From: Inonotus obliquus
Lineage: Eukaryota; Basidiomycota; Agaricomycetes; Hymenochaetales; Hymenochaetaceae
Assembly (NCBI GenBank): GCA_032164295.1
Contig: JAJHTX010000006.1
Location: 1,054,001 to 1,118,000 of the forward strand
Direction of reading: 5' to 3'
DNA length: 64,000 bases
Numbering within the stretch: position 1 is the stretch's first letter; every line of letters begins with the position of its first letter. The notes beneath the pieces were generated by a model. The model saw only the letters and a program-made list of their open reading frames with translations, did not search any database and was not told the origin of the DNA. Below are positions 60,156-64,000 of this stretch, one piece after another. A program made the translations under genes and the position numbers.

Positions 60156-62554
60156 GAGCTAAGAACATAGATAGCTTCGCAATCTTCTGTCTTGCGTCGC
60201 GGAATTTTTGCAGAAGCTGGGAACAGTCTGGGAACCTAGTGGGAAGAAACCAGAGACGGGTTCAAGCTCAATTCGCGTCACGTCACGAAGTCATGCACGT
60301 GAACATACGTGACCGTGTGAAAGTGGTGTGCACAAAACTTCAATGCATTATGGAGGAAAGATTCCGCTCTACGTTGAAATGCTACTCCCATTAATAGCAA
60401 CCGCTATACTTGGGCCGATGTCGGCCCGGCAACTCCGTAACCATGCAGAAAACAATACTAGCTTGAAGCTCACCTGAAACTCGAGCTATATTCCAGATAA
60501 CGAGATGATTGTGTTCGAGCTTGGTTCCTTATGTGCTATGACCACCATCTCATTGACTGCCTATCACGAAGCGGGATATAGTGTACCTTGGCGACTACGG
60601 CATAACGAAAGCGTCAGAGGTGCGCTTGCTCACGAGTTCGTTCACGAATAGAACAAGATTCGCGAGATTTATGCACAACGGTAAGGTCCGACCTCCAGAT
60701 CTACCAGCGTTGTTCGTTTCCCGACTGTTTGCCTTGAAGCTGTCTATCGGGCCGCTCAGTGCGATCCGATTCGCAGCGTGGCAAGTATAAATAACGTGTC
60801 TCAATAGGTGAGTACACGTAACTGTTCATTCATTTCGCGGATACGAAGAGAATCTGTACAGGAGCTCCTCTTTACCCTCGCTTTTTGCCGCTTGAAGAGA
60901 TCTCTTATCCACACTCGTATCGTTTAGAATTGAATGGAGAAGTGAACGACCGACCATCAAGGCAATCATATGCGTAATGCTCAGTCTCAACCAAAATTGA
61001 TCACAAATACAATGGTCCCGATCGCAATCACGCGGATACAGAAGTGAAAGCACTTTCTGTACACAGGGACGTAAAACCGCAATAATTGCCCTCTTCAGTT
61101 GTGATCGGTAAGTCTTGTCATCATCCTGTCCGCGAGCAAGTACATCCCGTGCACGGACAAGAAATGAATACTAGAAGCTTCAATGGGGCGCCCAGTTTCA
61201 AACCTCCCTGTCAGGACCCGCTTGCAGTGGAAGCTTTGACCAACCGAATTTCTGGGAGAACTGAGAAAGCGGTGCTAAATCAAATCAAATCATCACAGTT
61301 TGAGCAGAAAAGATGTGTAATTTTTCTGTCGCGTAGATAACTTGCGGCGGATATTCTTGTAAAGTTTCATAGACGAACATGGGATAAGTAGCATTAACCG
61401 AACCGCAATGCCAATCTGCGGCCGGACATAACGGGATTTCGTTTTCACGTTTTCATTCATCGGATTTCGGTCAGCATTTGTTTTTTAGAGCGCCCCGGAT
61501 GGTTACTTTCCGTTATTCGCCGGCCATTCGACGAAACGAGCTTGTACTCTTTATGCTGCTTCCTTCGAGCATGATTCTCTTACAGTCCAGCTGGAGCTGA
61601 GACGTTACATCCGACCCGCACTAGTTTAGTGCTATTCGACAGGGGTTTTGAATGGCGTCTATCGGTTTGGTTCCTTCTATCAACCCAAACAACGATTCCC
61701 TCTCCCTCTTCGTCACGCTCAATGAAGTAAGTATTGCATCTGAACTAGTCGCGGAGCATATGCATGTTTGAAACCCATCGGTAGAATCAGAAACGCATCA
61801 GGTGATGGGAAGAATATGTTCCAATCTCAGCGCTAAGTGACATGCGGTGAAGCTTTGATCTTGTGTCTTTATCGCTTCAATCTCGCGGGTGATGCTTTCA
61901 GATGACTGATTTATACTATTTTTCTACTATAATACTAACTTACTCTTTATTATCCGTGGACCCTAATCATGCCTCGTGTCTGACGGTCCTGAACTCAGTT
62001 CTCACCGTGCCTGCCTGACGTTGTCCAAGCCCGAAACGAGTACCGGGACGTGTGCCGGCCGGAGCGCATTTTGAATTACAGACGGTATGGTTAGCGCAGG
62101 TAGCGTCTACTGGGGAAAAACAATGCACGGCGTACAGTTTTGCTGGCACGTCGGTAGACCGGTGCCTTGACATCCGCACGAAAAAGGCGCCACGAGACTC
62201 TCGAGTTACGACTAATCTTAATTCAAACGATAGCAACAATAATATTCGTACGGCAAACTAACAGACACCCCTATCCTTTTGTGACGCGTAAGCCCCGATC
62301 CGTGTTTTAGTATATCCTGCCTCGAACTCTTTCAACCAGATTGATTTATTGTCAGGGAATGCGGAGATCTGCGGCTTGCTGTGACACTCCGTCCCACCAA
62401 GCTATCAAGCACGCTATCCCATAGTCCGCCTGCCGGCCTTAATCTAATAAACTTGCACTGCTCAATTACCTACTCTCGGTCAACCATCCAATTCCTTTAA
62501 AGCCAATGGCTTCCACCATCACCGACGAGCACTCACTCACCCGCCTTCCTCAGC
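60156..62554. other. Gene-poor 2.4-kb intergenic region
   Basis: Between the divergent DNA ligase and C2H2 genes. Near the ligase start, 60275-60325 has clustered GTCACG, CACGTG and ACGTGAC motifs that may be bHLH or bZIP sites. At 61652 an ATG opens 25 codons (MASIGLVPSINPNNDSLSLF) followed by GTAAGT, a possible lone first exon, but no partner exon was found. The 80 bp before 62555 look like a promoter/leader (CTCACTCACCCGCC). Confidence 0.4.
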
Positions 62555-63288
62555 ATGTCTGACTCTCGCTATCCGCCTCACAGCCAGGTGCCTCACACCC
62601 ACTACGCCTCCAACCAGGCATATCCGGCATCCAATCTCCCCGGCGGCTATCCTCAACGTCCTCCATATGCTCAGGGGCAACCTAGTTATCCACCATCGTA
62701 CCCTACAAGCCAATTTCATGTTCCGCAACGGTCAATGACGCCGTCACTATCCGGACATCCGCAGCAAGCGAGTTACACACAAATGCCTTCCAGACACCGC
62801 ACCCAGTCTATGATCGGAGGAACTGCGAATCCGTCAGGGAATTATATCCCGGGTCAGAACCAATCCATGTTGGGCCACCATCGTACCCAATCGAACCTAC
62901 AACAGTCGCAGCTAGATTATATCGCTCCGCACCAACAGGCTCTTCCGCCTGAATATTTGTCCGGATCTCCCACACCAATCCCATCAAGTCAGACCGACTA
63001 CTACTATCAGACTGCGCAAGATTCGCAGACTTCGACGACATCGCAACGACCATTTCCTTGCGATTTGTGTGCTCTGTCGTTCAACCGTCAGCATGACCTC
63101 AAGCGCCATAGAGACACTCACTCTGGCGAAAGACCGTTCTTGTGCAATGGAGGCTGCGGGAAGACTTTTACGCGTAAAGATGCTCTGAAGCGACACCAAG
63201 TGAGTGATGCCTCGCCTTCGTCCTTCATCCAGTTCTGACGGATTGCTCTTTACAGCTGGTAAAAAACTGCGGCCGTATGGACGAATGA
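62555..63288 (+). CDS. C2H2 zinc-finger transcription factor (two fingers)
   Basis: Two exons, 62555-63199 and 63256-63288, give 225 residues. The first 165 residues are rich in Pro, Gln, Ser and Tyr (MSDSRYPPHSQVPHTHYASN), with two similar HHRTQS/RHRTQS elements that could be basic phosphorylation sites. Two fingers end the protein: FPCDLCALSFNRQHDLKRHR with DTHSGERPF, then LCNGGCGKTFTRKDALKRHQ, completed after the intron by LVKNCG, so the last zinc ligand is a Cys (C2HC), not His. This pair, with a final C2HC finger ending LKRHQLVKxCG, is common in fungal regulators related to Crz1 or Azf1; no closer name is possible. It ends GRMDE. Confidence 0.85.
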
Positions 63289-64000
63289 GCATCATCCACA
63301 GCTACTCCCTGAACATTGTTACTGCGTTTGAAAACCTGGTGAACGCTAGAAACTGCTTTCGTCATGCTCTTGGTTTACCTCCTTCCATAATTCTCCTAGC
63401 ACATTGCTGTAACCGTAATTCTTCTGTAGTGTAATATCCAGCGGTCCGACCGTTTTTAGTGTTTAATTTGAGCCATTTCGCCGATGAACAGTATCAGTAG
63501 TAGAGTGCAATAATGGCAATCAGTGATCTCGTTCGGATGATTAGGGGTAGGAAGATAGGTCCAAAGATCGGGATGTTACCGATGACCGACAGACGGAGTG
63601 TCCCATGCAGACGTTGCCCTGCATGCCACATGTTGACAAGACGATGTCCAAGGCAAACAAAAACAACAGCGGCGACGTTTCATCGTATTGGCCTCAGCTG
63701 ATCGCGGGAGTCTGAGGCTTGGGCGCAGATCCGTCACGTTAAGCAAGCCCGAATGGTCCGAAGCATCACTGTTATCGATTCTCTGATTCTTCAACTTGAG
63801 AGCTCGCTCATCGCCGCTCAGCGGGCCTTTCATAAGAAATCCGCGTCCGAAGGAACCGCGTTCCGGAGCTTAGATCTGGCGAGATGATTGAACAGAACAA
63901 GATCAAGGAAGTCTATGTGTGCGCCGAGTAGAAGCAACAATACATTTTTGCCTTCTCGTACTACGTAACCGTTTCGCGCGGTGCTACGCCGCCGGAGGTG
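63289..64000. other. Terminal intergenic stretch
   Basis: Contains the 3' region of the C2H2 gene. A minus-strand open frame at 63576-63833 is hydrophilic and shows no motif; it could be the end of a gene lying beyond the right edge but is not supported. Confidence 0.4.

Noticed and set aside
63576..63833. Minus-strand open frame at the right edge
   Set aside because: No domain, no splice support and odd composition; it could belong to a gene outside the window but cannot be defended.

Overview
This is a piece of nuclear DNA from a filamentous basidiomycete, most likely an agaricomycete mushroom. The evidence is the gene structure (many introns of about 47-60 nt, several micro-exons) and the gene content: a fungal AA9 lytic polysaccharide monooxygenase, fungus-specific elongation factor eEF3, an SNG1-family membrane protein, a Clr2-type silencing protein, and a large family of F-box proteins. 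No prokaryotic, organellar, viral or CRISPR features were seen. All exon joins were worked out by eye from reading frame, GT/GC-AG borders and remembered family motifs; no search was run.

Layout. 1-445: broken MATH-domain fragment of a USP7/Ubp15-type ubiquitin protease (minus strand). 1.8-12.9 kb: a cluster of one F-box family with three intact genes (5979-7460 minus, 9508-10929 plus, 11461-12927 minus) and at least five broken copies, carrying duplicated flanks, a small terminal-inverted-repeat element and a probable micro-inversion. 13.4-28.5 kb: ordinary genes, namely a mitochondrial carrier, a large RhoGAP protein, an SNG1/DUF3533 membrane protein, a single-pass membrane protein, and the meiotic break-forming protein SPO11. 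28.5-30.6 kb: gene-free; an 835-bp terminal-inverted-repeat element followed by a GC-rich structured stretch. 30.6-42 kb, plus strand: GTPBP1-like GTPase, membrane-anchored GH18 chitinase, tRNA-Gly(GCC), eEF3, AA9 LPMO. 42.2-50.7 kb: homeodomain factor, NDR-type kinase with a CRIB-like motif, C2H2 factor. 51.5-60.2 kb: small unknown protein, BolA-like protein, Clr2-like protein, conserved unknown protein, secreted CREG-type flavin-fold protein, DNA ligase I. 60.2-62.5 kb: gene-poor. 62.6-63.3 kb: second C2H2 factor.

The genes do not form an operon or an obvious metabolic cluster. Loose themes are polarity signalling (RhoGAP, CRIB-bearing NDR kinase), cell-wall and lignocellulose enzymes (chitinase, AA9), meiosis and DNA repair (SPO11, ligase I), protein turnover (F-box family, USP7 remnant) and gene control (homeodomain, two C2H2 proteins, Clr2-like). 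The most unusual observations are the CRIB-like motif in the NDR kinase, an Asn replacing the second-shell His of the AA9 active site, the actively rearranging F-box cluster, and three apparent GC-AG introns.
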